From: Alphaproteobacteria bacterium | Lineage (GTDB): Bacteria; Pseudomonadota; Alphaproteobacteria; Micropepsales; Micropepsaceae | Length of the DNA: 64,000 nt | Direction: 5' to 3' | NCBI GenBank assembly: GCA_016124635.1 | Contig: WGNJ01000005.1 | Location: forward strand, 124,001 to 188,000 | Shown: piece by piece, positions 32,564-42,815 of the stretch | Position numbering within the stretch: the first letter of the stretch is position 1 | Layout: the number at the start of each line of letters is the position of its first letter | The notes under the pieces: model-generated | The model's database searches: none | Seen by the model: only the letters and a program-made list of their open reading frames with translations | What the model was told of the DNA's origin: nothing | Translations under genes and position numbers: made by a program

Positions 32564-34273
32564 ATGCTGCACGCGCCACCCCAGACCGCGAAGGATGCAC
32601 TGTTCGCCACCATCGAGCGCGACAAAATTAGCAAGTCGTTAGGAAACGCACGCTCCATCCAGGCGTTGCGCAAGGCCGTGCCGGCGTTCAAGCGCGGCGA
32701 TTACAAGAACGCCGCGATCGCCGCCGCCGAAGCCGCCGATGCGGACTCGAAGTCTTCGGTCGCTTTCCATTTACTGGCGCTTTCACTCGACAATCTCGGC
32801 GAACGCCACAAGGCGTTTCAGATGTACGAGCGCGCGCTCGCGCTCGACCCGACTGAAGCCGAACTCTATCTGAACATCGGCACCGCGGCCTCGCAGCTGC
32901 GCCTCTTCGACGGCGCCATCAAATCCTTCCGTACATACATCGCTCTGCGTCCCAATTGCCCGAAGGGATACAACAATCTCGCCGGCGCACTACGCGACAA
33001 GGGCGACATCGACGAAGCCATCGAGGTGTTGCGCAACGCCATTCATCTAATGCCGGAAGCGCCGCAGCTATGGGTGACGCTCGGCACGGTGACCGGCGAA
33101 CAGAGCGACTTTGCGACAGCGCAAATATTCTATCGCGAAGCGCTGCGCATCGATCCGAAGATGGCGCGCGCCTATCACAACCTAGCGCACGCGCTCAATC
33201 ACACGGGCCCCCTCGACGAGGCGCTTGCCAATTACGATCGCGCGCTCGAGCTCGTGACCGAGGAGGCCGACCGTATCGAAATGCTGCACGCTCGCGGCCT
33301 TTGCAAAGTCGCCATGGGGCAACTCGAGGATGGCTGGATCGAATACGAGCAGCGCCACAATCCTCGCTTCATCCAATCCAATATCTACGCCGCCAATGCT
33401 CCGCTTTGGGACGGAGAAGACCTTGACGGCAAAACTTTGCTTCTCATCGGTGAACAAGGTCTCGGCGACGAGATCATGTTCGCCGGCATCATTCCCGACA
33501 TGATCGAACGTGTGGGCCCGAAGGGCCGCGTTCTTGGCGCCTTCGATCATCGCCTCGTCACGTTGATGCAGCGGTCCTTTCCGCAAGTGCATTTCGGCCC
33601 CGAAGCTCATCTCAAGCACAACGCCAAGACTGTTCGCTTGGCACCTTGGGCGAGAGGCGATCTAAAGGCCGACTATTACGCCCCGCTCGGCGCGCCGCTG
33701 AAGTTCATCCGCAAAAACATCGAAGACTTTCCGCAAGCGGCCTTTCTCAAGCCCGAGCCCGCACGCGTCGGGTATTGGCGAGAGCGCCTATCGGAGTTGG
33801 GCCCAGGTCCTTATGTCGGCATTTGTTGGCGTTCGATGCTGCTGACGACGCAACGCCGGAAGTTCTTTTCCCCGATGGAAGCGTGGCGGGCGCCGCTGTC
33901 GCTCAAGAATGTCAAGTTCATAAACCTGCAGTACGGCGACTGCAGCGAGGACCTCGCTTACGCGCGCGACAAGCTCGGCGCGACCATCCACAATTTCGAG
34001 GACCTCGATCTCAAGAACAATCTCGACGACAACGCGGCGCTTTGCGCTGCACTCGATCTTGCCACCTCTGCGCCGACCGCCGCAGCGGCGATCGCCGCCG
34101 GCGTCGGTACGGAAACTTGGTTTCTGACGGCGGGCCGAGTCTGGCCCCAGCTCGGCACCGATCACTATCCCTGGTACGCCAAGACGCGCGTGCTGATACC
34201 ACCGGCGTTTGGCGATTGGCCCGCGCTGATGGAAATGCTCGCCGGCGATCTCGCCAAACTGCCGACCAAATAA
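32564..34273 (+). CDS. TPR-glycosyltransferase, FlmG-like (probable flagellin glycosyltransferase)
   Basis: 569-residue cytoplasmic protein. Residues about 40-270 are tetratricopeptide repeats (e.g. AFQMYERALALDPTEAELYL, AQIFYREALRIDPKMARAYH, ALANYDRALEL). Residues about 290-560 form a GT-B-type transferase half (LLLIGEQGLGDEIMFAGIIP, YVGICWRSMLLTT, ending in a sugar-nucleotide site). Caulobacter FlmG has the same plan: a TPR part binds flagellin, and the C-terminal part transfers pseudaminic acid. The position beside flbT-flaF-flagellin 2, together with pseB/pseC nearby, supports that role. GGAG lies six bases before the ATG. No signal or membrane segment. Confidence 0.8.
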   Translation: MLHAPPQTAKDALFATIERDKISKSLGNARSIQALRKAVPAFKRGDYKNAAIAAAEAADADSKSSVAFHLLALSLDNLGERHKAFQMYERALALDPTEAELYLNIGTAASQLRLFDGAIKSFRTYIALRPNCPKGYNNLAGALRDKGDIDEAIEVLRNAIHLMPEAPQLWVTLGTVTGEQSDFATAQIFYREALRIDPKMARAYHNLAHALNHTGPLDEALANYDRALELVTEEADRIEMLHARGLCKVAMGQLEDGWIEYEQRHNPRFIQSNIYAANAPLWDGEDLDGKTLLLIGEQGLGDEIMFAGIIPDMIERVGPKGRVLGAFDHRLVTLMQRSFPQVHFGPEAHLKHNAKTVRLAPWARGDLKADYYAPLGAPLKFIRKNIEDFPQAAFLKPEPARVGYWRERLSELGPGPYVGICWRSMLLTTQRRKFFSPMEAWRAPLSLKNVKFINLQYGDCSEDLAYARDKLGATIHNFEDLDLKNNLDDNAALCAALDLATSAPTAAAAIAAGVGTETWFLTAGRVWPQLGTDHYPWYAKTRVLIPPAFGDWPALMEMLAGDLAKLPTK

Positions 34274-34361
34274 CAAACAGCTGACTTCATGTCGCGTCGG
34301 TACAATTGCCGGTAATGCCCCTCTCAGCTAGTCTTGTTGGGCACGAGGGGGAGTGCCGACT

Positions 34362-35057
34362 GTGGATCAGAATTTTCTATTTCGCTGGATTTGGCGTCTA
34401 AACGGCCTGCTTTTGCTGGCAACTTTGGCCACTGTAGCAGTTCTAGCCGCGCCAAACGCCTTTCAGGCTTTGCAATGGGAGTTTGGTGTACGACCGCCGC
34501 CTTATGGCTCCATGGCCGGCGCAATGCCACCCAGCGCAAACGCTTTGGAGCTAACCCTCGATTTCTCGCGTCCAGGGCGCAAGCAGACCGTCCTCGTGCT
34601 GGCACCTGTCGTCACATATCCTGTCGTCAACCAGCCGGGGCCATATCGGCTAGGAGGGGCGGACTACTCGCGCGTGACAAACTATCTGTTCATCGATCCG
34701 GCGACAGGCAGCAGTCGTTGGCTCTTCCCAGGCAACGAACAGACAATCGCATCGACAGACTTCGTCTACAACACAGACGTCCCGGCGACGGTGATACCCA
34801 AGGAGCCCGCTCACGCGGTACTTTATGACGTGCAGCCGAAAGGTGCGACCAAGTTTCAGCTCTACGTCAGCAAACTCGACGGATCGGCCCTGACGAAATT
34901 GCTCGACGATCTCGATGGTCCCGCTTCCGAAGTCGCCGACGCCGAAACCATCTCGGTCCGATACGCAGTCGCCGGGCGTCAAATGCTGGCCGTGTTCGCC
35001 ACCGCAGACTTTAGACAGCTCGTCGTGAAGGACGTCACCAAAGAGTCCAAGAAGTAA
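34362..35057 (+). CDS. Hypothetical membrane-anchored protein
   Basis: 231-residue protein of unknown function. One N-terminal membrane anchor (LLLLATLATVAVLAAP) is followed by an extracytoplasmic part with YLFIDPATGSSRWLFPGNEQ and a repeated beta-like character (LYDVQPKGATKFQLYVSKLD). The GTG at 34362 has a GGAG site eight bases before it; another GTG at 34353 touches its own ribosome site and is less likely. It is alone between the FlmG-like gene and the convergent transglutaminase gene. I recognise no family. Confidence 0.65.
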   Translation: MDQNFLFRWIWRLNGLLLLATLATVAVLAAPNAFQALQWEFGVRPPPYGSMAGAMPPSANALELTLDFSRPGRKQTVLVLAPVVTYPVVNQPGPYRLGGADYSRVTNYLFIDPATGSSRWLFPGNEQTIASTDFVYNTDVPATVIPKEPAHAVLYDVQPKGATKFQLYVSKLDGSALTKLLDDLDGPASEVADAETISVRYAVAGRQMLAVFATADFRQLVVKDVTKESKK

Positions 35058-35067
35058 GGAAACGGCC

Positions 35068-36033
35068 TTACTGCTGCTGTTGTTGCTGCGCATGGACCGA
35101 GGGAGCGGCCGGCCGCTCGGCGCGTTTCGGCATCGGCCGAACAACGCGCAAGAAGTCGTCGCGCCTGCGCGGCGCCTGTGCCGGCGTCACCGTCACCGCC
35201 ACCGCCAATTCGCTGTTTGCCGGCCCTTTGAAGACACCTCTCGCCGGCGGCACGTCATTGTAGTCACGGCCGATCGCGACGCGAATGTGGCGCTCACCCG
35301 CAAGCACATTGTTGGTCGGATCGAAGCCGACCCATCCGGCGCCGGGCACCAGTGCTTCGATCCAAGCGTGCGTGGCGTCGGGTGCCGAGCGATCCCCGCC
35401 GTCGCGCTTCGTGTAGAGGTAGCCTGAAACATAGCGCGCCGGGATACCCCATCCGCGCGCCACCACCAGCATGATGTGCGCGAAGTCTTGGCACACGCCC
35501 TTGCGCTTCTTCAGCGCGACGTCGATCGGCGAATCGACCTCCGTCTCGTCCTGCACATAGGTGAACGCGTCGAAGATCGTGCGATTCAGCCGCCGCAGCG
35601 ACGTCATCGGATCGTCAGCCTTGATCAGATTCCGCTCATCGAGAAAATCGCGCAAGGCTTCGCTGGGTTGTGTCAGCCCATGCGGACGCAACATGTCGAA
35701 GTTCTCCGCTTGCACGTCCGACGAGCCGAGCACCTGCCATGCGGAGGAATCGACCCACTCCGGCGGCGCCGGTTGCGCGTGCACTTCGACCGCCGCTTCG
35801 ATCTCGACCACAAGCTCGTTGTGAGCACCCGGAACGTCGAAGTGATAGACGGCGTTGCCGAGATAATCCGTATACGCCTGCAGCGTGGCGCGGGGATGCG
35901 TCGTGACCTGAAACGCCTGCAGCCTTTGCGCGCCGTCCGACTTCGGCTGCTTGTAAAGCTGCATCACGCTCTCGCGCACCGGCGCGTCGTAGCGGTATCG
36001 GGTGACGTGGCGGATCGAATAGAACATCGTCAA
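35068..36033 (-). CDS. Transglutaminase-like cysteine protease-fold protein
   Basis: The 321-residue product has the bacterial transglutaminase N-terminal domain (IRHVTRYRYDAPVRESVMQL) and the catalytic triad Cys181 (GVCQDFAH), His222 (ATHAWIEAL) and Asp238 (GFDPTNN). It forms a conserved trio with an alpha-E protein and an atypical ATP-grasp enzyme. That trio is predicted by comparative genomics to make or cleave peptide bonds, with an unknown peptide product. The start overlaps the alpha-E stop by four bases. The last residues are an unusual run of glutamines encoded by CAG/CAA repeats. Confidence 0.88.
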   Translation of the reverse strand: MTMFYSIRHVTRYRYDAPVRESVMQLYKQPKSDGAQRLQAFQVTTHPRATLQAYTDYLGNAVYHFDVPGAHNELVVEIEAAVEVHAQPAPPEWVDSSAWQVLGSSDVQAENFDMLRPHGLTQPSEALRDFLDERNLIKADDPMTSLRRLNRTIFDAFTYVQDETEVDSPIDVALKKRKGVCQDFAHIMLVVARGWGIPARYVSGYLYTKRDGGDRSAPDATHAWIEALVPGAGWVGFDPTNNVLAGERHIRVAIGRDYNDVPPARGVFKGPANSELAVAVTVTPAQAPRRRDDFLRVVRPMPKRAERPAAPSVHAQQQQQQ

Positions 36034-36992
36034 GCCGTCAAGAGTTCGTCGACGCCGTAGCCGATGAAGGCATCGTACATCGACTGGTGGATCTGTTTGC
36101 AGGACGATTGGATACCTTGCAGGAAACCGTCGATGTCGCCCGCCAGCAATTCCTCCACTTGTCCGTAATCGAGTTGCGCCTTGAGCCGCCCGGCGAGCCG
36201 CTCTGCTTGCACGCGCCGCGCCCCGCCCGCCCCCGGCGCCACATGACTGAGCTCTTCTTGAATGCGATCCGTTGCAAAACGAATGGAGTGTGGAAACTCA
36301 GGATCGAAAATCAGAAACTCGGCGACCTTGGCCGGCTCGATATGAGCCGTATAGACCTTGCAATACGCTTCGAACGCCGTGCATTGCTTGAGCAGCGAAA
36401 GCCAATCGAAATACCGCGCGCTGCTCAGCTTCTGCGTCACGTCTACCGGCTGCGATCCGAAATAAAGGTCGAGGAGCCGGCTCACCGCTTGCGCGCGTTC
36501 GGTGTAGCGGCCGAGTTGGATGAAGTGCCAGCCTTCGCCGTGGCGCATCGTCGAGTCCGTGACACCGGCGAAGAGCAGCAGCTCCTCAACGACCTCTTGC
36601 AGGAATTGCACCGGCTGCGCCCGCCATTCGTCGTCGGCGTCAACCGCATGCATCCGTAGATACAGCGTGTTGAGCTGCGCCCACATCTCGGTCGAGATCA
36701 GCTCGCGCACTTGACGTGCATTGTCGCGCGCCAAGCGAATGGAGTTGAAGACGCTCGACGGCTGGTTTCGGTCGAGCGTCTGACGGTAGGCCAACGCGTC
36801 CGGCGCACCGGCAACCGGCTGCGCCAGCGGCCACATGAGCGAGGCAACCACGCGCACCCACGCTTCCGTCGCCTCCTCCGGCGTCTGCTCGAGCATCGCC
36901 TCGAGCTTCACCGCAAGCACGCGCGCCGAATGCTCCGCGCGTTCCAAATAGCGCGCCATCCAATAGAGATTGTCTGCAACCCGAGAGAGCAT
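36030..36992 (-). CDS. Alpha-E domain protein
   Basis: The 320-residue, almost all-helical product starts MLSRVADNLYWMARYLERAE and continues as the family now called alpha-E (DUF403). Conserved features include LARDNARQVRELIS, GRYTERA and the late helix Q-V-E-E-L-L. It always occurs beside circularly permuted ATP-grasp and transglutaminase-like genes and probably assists the ligase. It overlaps the transglutaminase gene (ATGA). The ATP-grasp gene lies 214 bases upstream, with a REP-like element in between. Confidence 0.9.
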   Translation of the reverse strand: MLSRVADNLYWMARYLERAEHSARVLAVKLEAMLEQTPEEATEAWVRVVASLMWPLAQPVAGAPDALAYRQTLDRNQPSSVFNSIRLARDNARQVRELISTEMWAQLNTLYLRMHAVDADDEWRAQPVQFLQEVVEELLLFAGVTDSTMRHGEGWHFIQLGRYTERAQAVSRLLDLYFGSQPVDVTQKLSSARYFDWLSLLKQCTAFEAYCKVYTAHIEPAKVAEFLIFDPEFPHSIRFATDRIQEELSHVAPGAGGARRVQAERLAGRLKAQLDYGQVEELLAGDIDGFLQGIQSSCKQIHQSMYDAFIGYGVDELLTA

Positions 36993-37029
36993 GACTATCT
37001 CTTCCCAACCAAAAATTTGATGCCAATTC

Positions 37030-37180
37030 TGCCTCCCCCTTGTGGGGAGGCCAGCGAGAGGGAGCCGCCGCGTAGCGCGGCGAGTTCGAGAGGGTGGGGG
37101 TACGCTGAAGCGCGGCTTACCCCCACCCGCTCAAGCTTCGCTCCGCTCACTTTCGCTGGCCTCCCCACAAGGGGGAGGCA
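37030..37180. repeat. REP-like palindromic element, 151 bp
   Basis: Arms of 28 bases are exact inverted copies (37030-37057 and 37153-37180), each itself containing CCTCCCC...GGGGAGG. The centre has further complementary pieces (GTGGGGGTA / TACCCCCAC-like). It differs in sequence from the element at 8516 but has the same architecture. It is located between the alpha-E gene and the ATP-grasp gene of the same strand. Confidence 0.85.
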
Positions 37181-37206
37181 ATCCGACTTCCTCGCTGAGC
37201 AGAATC

Positions 37207-38739
37207 TCACGGCAGCACCCACGTATCCTTCGAGCCGCCGCCCTGGCTCGAGTTGACGACAAGGCTGCCGCGCTTAAGCGCCACGCGCGTGAGCGCACCA
37301 GGCACGAGGCGCGTATCCGCCCCATGTAAGATGTACGGCCGCAAGTCCACGTGGCGCGCCTCGACCCCGCCATGCACGAAGCACGGCGCCGTCGACAGCT
37401 GAATGGTCGGTTGCGCGATGTAATTGTCGGGATCGGATTTCAGCTTGGCGCGAAACGCTTCACGCTCCGCGGCGCTCGCCTGTGGTCCGACGAGCATGCC
37501 ATAGCCGCCGCTCTCGCCCACCGCCTTGACGACCAACGAGTCCAGATTTTCGAGCGCGTGCGACAGCGCCTTCGGCTCGCGGCAGCGATAGGTCTCGACG
37601 ATGTCGAGCAGCGGCTCTTCGTTCAGGTAGTAGCGGATGATGTCGGGCACATACGAATAGACGGCCTTGTCGTCCGCGACGCCGGTGCCGAGTGCGTTCG
37701 CGACCACCACATTGCCGGCGCGATAGGCATTCATCAGGCCCGGCACGCCCAACGCAGAGTCGTGGCGGAACGCCAAGGGGTCGATGAAGTCGTCATCGAT
37801 CCGGCGATAGATGACGTCGACGCGTTTCACGCCCGCCGTGGTGCGCATGTAGACGACGTTGTCGTGCACGAAGAGATCGCGCCCCTCGACCAGCTCGACG
37901 CCCATTTGCCGCGCCAAGAATGCGTGTTCGTAATAGGCGGAGTTGAAGATGCCCGGTGTCAGCAAGCAGATGCGCGGCTCATCGCGAAAGCCAGCTGCCA
38001 GGGCCTTGAGCGTCGCCAAAAGCTCCTGTCCGTAGTGCTCAATCGGGCGCACGCCGTACCCGCGATAGAGATCGCGGAAGGCGCGCTTTGCCACCTCGCG
38101 GTTCGCCAGCATGTAGGACACGCCCGACGGCACCCGAAGATTGTCTTCGAGTACGACGAACGTGCCGTCCTCGCGCCGGATGATGTCGGTGCCGCAAACG
38201 TTGACGTAAGCGTCGAGCGGCACGCTGACGCCCCGCATCTGTCGCAGGTAATGCTTGGAGCCGTAGACGAGATCGCGCGGCACCACGCCGTCGTTCAAGA
38301 TCTTGCCGTCGTTGTAGACGTCTTTGAGAAAGGCGTTCAGCGCCACGATGCGCTGCTTCAAGCCGCGCTCGAGCTTGTCCCACTCCGCGCCCGGCACGAT
38401 CCGTGGCAAGAGATCGGTCGGAATGATCTTCTCGGTTGCCTGCTCGTCGCCGTAGACGGTGAACGTGATGCCTTGGTGCAGAAACGACCGCTCGCATGTT
38501 TGCTGTCGCCGTTCGAGTTCGGCGACCGGCAGCGTGCAGAGCGTATCGTAGAGGTCTTTAGCATGGCTCCGCGGCAAGCCGTCCTGCCCGAACATCTCGT
38601 CGTGAGCGAGCCCCAGGTCATAGGCCGCGAATGGTGCATCGTGTCCCGGCCGCGCGCGGTTGCTGACGACTGTGAGCCGAACGGCTGATTTGCTTGGATC
38701 CATCGTTGAAATGGATGGCATAGTTCCACACGCCGTCAA
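37207..38739 (-). CDS. Circularly permuted ATP-grasp protein (alpha-E/transglutaminase system)
   Basis: The 510-residue product matches the permuted ATP-grasp family: [93 protein letters not shown] and [17 protein letters not shown]. It is a predicted peptide ligase acting with the two downstream genes. Start uncertain: a GTG at 38739, or an ATG 12 codons later ([12 protein letters not shown], 38703). No signal peptide. Pathway product unknown, although the trio is widespread. Confidence 0.9.
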   Translation of the reverse strand: MTACGTMPSISTMDPSKSAVRLTVVSNRARPGHDAPFAAYDLGLAHDEMFGQDGLPRSHAKDLYDTLCTLPVAELERRQQTCERSFLHQGITFTVYGDEQATEKIIPTDLLPRIVPGAEWDKLERGLKQRIVALNAFLKDVYNDGKILNDGVVPRDLVYGSKHYLRQMRGVSVPLDAYVNVCGTDIIRREDGTFVVLEDNLRVPSGVSYMLANREVAKRAFRDLYRGYGVRPIEHYGQELLATLKALAAGFRDEPRICLLTPGIFNSAYYEHAFLARQMGVELVEGRDLFVHDNVVYMRTTAGVKRVDVIYRRIDDDFIDPLAFRHDSALGVPGLMNAYRAGNVVVANALGTGVADDKAVYSYVPDIIRYYLNEEPLLDIVETYRCREPKALSHALENLDSLVVKAVGESGGYGMLVGPQASAAEREAFRAKLKSDPDNYIAQPTIQLSTAPCFVHGGVEARHVDLRPYILHGADTRLVPGALTRVALKRGSLVVNSSQGGGSKDTWVLP

Positions 38740-38817
38740 GGCGAATTGACGAATATTCCATCACTCATGATCTTTTGCCCCATTGTTGGGCAACGTGCAC
38801 CAAGAACGGGCAACTCG

Positions 38818-39177
38818 ATGACGTTTGAAGACTTGCATGCGTTTCTCGCGAAATTGCCCGAGGCAACGCTGTCGATCCAATGGGGAGACGATCACGTCTA
38901 CAAAGTCGGCGGTAAGATGTTTGCCGTTCTTGGCGGCCCGCCGAAGGGCAAAGCGCGCACGCTCTCATTCAAAGCGGCGGACGATAGTTTCGAAATCCTA
39001 ACGCGCCTCGACGGCATCATCCCGGCGCCGTACTTGGCCCGCGCGAAGTGGGTCTATTTGGACAAGCCGCAACGATTGCCGGTGAAGGAGCTGAAGGCCT
39101 ACCTGACGCGCGCCCACGCGATCGTCGCTGCGACCTTACCGAAGAAGAGGCAAAGAGAATTGGGGCTCATCCCCTAA
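38818..39177 (+). CDS. MmcQ/YjbR-family DNA-binding-like protein
   Basis: Small cytoplasmic protein (119 residues) with the YjbR CyaY-like fold pattern: TFEDLHAFLAKLPEATLSIQ, VYKVGGKMFAVLG, LSFKAADDSFEILT and WVYLDKPQRLPVKELKAYL. Family members are thought to bind DNA, but no biological role is settled. The ATG at 38818 gives the family N-terminus; the open frame upstream to 38746 is not conserved-looking. It is convergent with the next gene and separated from it by a hairpin. Confidence 0.82.
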   Translation: MTFEDLHAFLAKLPEATLSIQWGDDHVYKVGGKMFAVLGGPPKGKARTLSFKAADDSFEILTRLDGIIPAPYLARAKWVYLDKPQRLPVKELKAYLTRAHAIVAATLPKKRQRELGLIP

Positions 39178-39200
39178 GCGACATCACGTCGACCAGTGGG

Positions 39201-39230
39201 AGCTCGCGGCTCGACGAAGAACCGCGAGCT
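39201..39230. terminator. Hairpin between convergent genes
   Basis: AGCTCGCGG (39201-39209), 12-base loop, CCGCGAGCT (39222-39230), a perfect nine-base stem midway between two convergent stops. No T run on either side, so efficiency as a bidirectional terminator is uncertain. Confidence 0.45.
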
Positions 39231-39244
39231 ACTCATCCATGAAT

Positions 39245-39619
39245 CTACTGGCGGCAAGCCGGGCGAATCTTGCCGTTGAAAAATTCGCCGGTTCCGCCGG
39301 CGAGCACCACGTGCCCGACCGGATACGCCATGGCCGCGCACGCAGCACCCGACACAGGTTCGCGATACTTCACCTCGGTGTTGGGACGTCCGTGGGCATC
39401 GGTGATTGCATAGGCCCAGCGGTCGCTGGCAGTCGGCCCCAATTGGACCACGCAGGCGAGCATCTCGCGATCCTTTGAGCAGACCCGATCGCTGCCGTTC
39501 TCGAATGCGACCGGCGTCGCACTCGCCGCCGGATGCGGGATGTAGCGTGTGTTCTGTGCCGCGAGCGCGAGCCCCGTCGCACACACCAAGGTCACAGTTC
39601 CAAGCATGAGCGTTTTCAT
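39245..39619 (-). CDS. Hypothetical exported protein with four cysteines
   Basis: 124-residue protein with a signal peptide (MKTLMLGTVTLVCATGLALA). The mature part has four cysteines (VCSKDREMLACVV, GAACAAM, PACRQ) that could form two disulfides in the periplasm. I recognise no family. It is monocistronic by appearance; the upstream M13 gene on the same strand is 126 bases away. Confidence 0.6.
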   Translation of the reverse strand: MKTLMLGTVTLVCATGLALAAQNTRYIPHPAASATPVAFENGSDRVCSKDREMLACVVQLGPTASDRWAYAITDAHGRPNTEVKYREPVSGAACAAMAYPVGHVVLAGGTGEFFNGKIRPACRQ

Positions 39620-39745
39620 CCGAACCTCCTCATTTGGGCGACGTTCGCCGCCAGCCTGAGGTCACAAACGCTCATCGGAACAGTTTGGTGCCCGGTTCCC
39701 CTTCTTCTTTAGATCGCAGCGCTGGGAACAGCGCCGCGAGGATGA

Positions 39746-41782
39746 TCACCACGGCCGCGCGCGCTGCTCCGGAGGCAAGTAGAGCTTGTCGCCCGGCTTC
39801 ACATTGAACGCCGCGTACCAAGCGTCGACGTTTCGCACGACGCCGTTCACGCGAAACTCCGCGGGGCTGTGCACGTTCGACAGCGTCATGTCGCGCAGCC
39901 GCTCGGCCGTGTACTTGGTCTTCCAAGATTGCGCATAAGAGAGGAAGAACCGTTGATCGCCCGTCAGTCCGCCGATGACGGGCGCTTCCTTGCCGCCAAG
40001 CGCGAGATGATAGGCGTCGTAGGCGATGATGAGCCCCGCAAGGTCGGCGATGTTCTCGCCGAGCGTCTGCTGCCCGTTCAGATGCAGACCCGCCACGGGA
40101 GAATAGGTCGAATACTGCGCCACGAGCTTGTTGGCCTCTTTCGTGTAGCGCGCGGCGTCTTCCTTCGTCCACCAATCGCGCATCACGCCGTGCCAGTCGG
40201 ACTTGCGCCCCTGGTCGTCGAAGCCGTGACTCATCTCATGCCCGATCGTCGCGCCGATCTCGCCGTAGTTGGAGGCAAGGTCGGCCGCCGGATCGAAATA
40301 CGGCGGCATCAAGATGCCGGCCGGGAAGCAAATCTCGTTGAGCTGCGGGTTGTAATAGGCGTTGTTGGTTTGAGGCGTCATGCCCCACTCGCCGCGATCG
40401 ATGGGGCCCGCGAGCTTCTCGAGATCATACGCCCACTGGAATTCGTAGGCGCGGCGCACGTTGCCGACGAGATCGTCGCGCACGATCTTCAGAGCCGAAT
40501 AGTCGCGCCATTTGTCCGGGTAGCCGAGCTTGGCGTTGAACGCCTCGAGCTTCTTGTGCGCTTCGGCGCGCGTCGACGGGCTCATCCACGTCGCTTTGTC
40601 GACCAGCTTTCCGAACGCGACCTTGAAGTTGGCGACCAGCTTCTGCATCGCGGTCTTGGCCGACTCCGGGAAGAACTTCGCGACATAGGCCTGGCCCAGC
40701 GCTTCACCGATCAGGTCGTCGACGAGATTGATCCCCCGCTTCCAGCGCGGCTCCTGCACCTTCTGCCCGCGGATCGTCCGATTGTAGAAATCGAACTCTT
40801 CGTCCTCGAAGGGCTTGGATAGGTACGGCGCGTATTCCACCACGGCGTGATAACGCAGATAGGATTTCCAATCGTCGAGCGAGCCGGCGCCGATGAGCTT
40901 GGCGACGGCGGCCATCGTGTCGGGCTCGCTGACCAGGAACTCATTGAACTTGTCGAGCTTCGCGGTCTTGAGCAGCGCCGCCCAAGAAAAACCAGGCGCC
41001 TTCGCATCGAAATCGGCGCGCCGAAAGAGATTGTAGGTCAAACCGTCGTCGCGCGCTTTCTCGAGCGGCCAATGCGCTTGCGCGATCTTGGTCTCGAATG
41101 CAAGGACCCGGTCGGCTTGGGCCCCGGCGTCGGCAAAACCTGCGAGCCTCAGAATTTTCTCGACATGCGCCTTGAACTTGCCGCGCAGCGCTTTGAACTC
41201 GGCCGTGTCCTTCAAATAGTAATCGCGATCCGAGAAGCTCAAGCCCGTCTGATAGAAGCGAAACAGATAGCGCGTCGGGTTCTTCGCATCGATGTCGCGA
41301 TAGCCGCCGATCGGCGTCGTGACGCCGTCGATCGCAAGCCGCGCAATCAATGCAGGCAAATCGGCATTCGATTTCAATGCGTCGATGGCAGCGAGATCAC
41401 CCTTGATCGGATCGAGCCCTTTCGCCGCGATTGTCTTCTCGTCGAGATAGCTCGCATAGAGATCGCCGACCCGCTGCTCGGCTGCAGAGCGGTTCGCCCG
41501 CGGCTGTGACGCGGCTTCGACGATGCTGCGCAGCCGCGGCTTGAGCGTCTCATCGATCGCGACGTCGAAGCCGTTGTAGGTGCGGTCGGATGGAATCGCC
41601 GCGGTCCTGAGCCACGTGCCTTCCATGTAGCGGAAGAAGTCGTCGCCCGGCTTCACGCTCTTATCCATCGTCGCGAAGTCGAGGCCCCACGTCCCGTAAA
41701 CGGGCTTCGCGCTCGACGCGGTCGCAAGCCCCGCGGTCACCGCCAGCGTAAGTGCGACGGCCGTCATCGTTTTGAACTGCAT
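39746..41782 (-). CDS. M13-family (neprilysin/PepO) zinc metallopeptidase, exported
   Basis: Cleaves small peptides outside the cytoplasm. The 678-residue product has a signal peptide (ending ATASSA, about residue 25) and the full M13 fold: ANMNAYYNP-like TNNAYYNPQLNEICFPAGI, zinc motif HEMSHGFDDQG (two His ligands and catalytic Glu), third ligand in ENIADLAGL, and the end DKLYLPPEQRARPW (family consensus ends with a Trp). Length is standard. It has its own promoter region, divergent from moxR. No partner genes. Confidence 0.95.
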   Translation of the reverse strand: MQFKTMTAVALTLAVTAGLATASSAKPVYGTWGLDFATMDKSVKPGDDFFRYMEGTWLRTAAIPSDRTYNGFDVAIDETLKPRLRSIVEAASQPRANRSAAEQRVGDLYASYLDEKTIAAKGLDPIKGDLAAIDALKSNADLPALIARLAIDGVTTPIGGYRDIDAKNPTRYLFRFYQTGLSFSDRDYYLKDTAEFKALRGKFKAHVEKILRLAGFADAGAQADRVLAFETKIAQAHWPLEKARDDGLTYNLFRRADFDAKAPGFSWAALLKTAKLDKFNEFLVSEPDTMAAVAKLIGAGSLDDWKSYLRYHAVVEYAPYLSKPFEDEEFDFYNRTIRGQKVQEPRWKRGINLVDDLIGEALGQAYVAKFFPESAKTAMQKLVANFKVAFGKLVDKATWMSPSTRAEAHKKLEAFNAKLGYPDKWRDYSALKIVRDDLVGNVRRAYEFQWAYDLEKLAGPIDRGEWGMTPQTNNAYYNPQLNEICFPAGILMPPYFDPAADLASNYGEIGATIGHEMSHGFDDQGRKSDWHGVMRDWWTKEDAARYTKEANKLVAQYSTYSPVAGLHLNGQQTLGENIADLAGLIIAYDAYHLALGGKEAPVIGGLTGDQRFFLSYAQSWKTKYTAERLRDMTLSNVHSPAEFRVNGVVRNVDAWYAAFNVKPGDKLYLPPEQRARPW

Positions 41783-41966
41783 GATCGATCCTTGAGAGTG
41801 CGGAAGCGTCCAAATCCCCGCCGGAATAGAACCCGAAAATCCGGCCTCGCGGGATCAAACAACACCAGGCTTCTCCTCACGATTGAGTGAGGCTTTGTCT
41901 TGCACGCGCGAAGGCCACCCCCTAGGGTTTGGGCCAACAGCTATTCGACACGCGCAAGGGAAAGTC

Positions 41967-42815
<849 letters not shown>

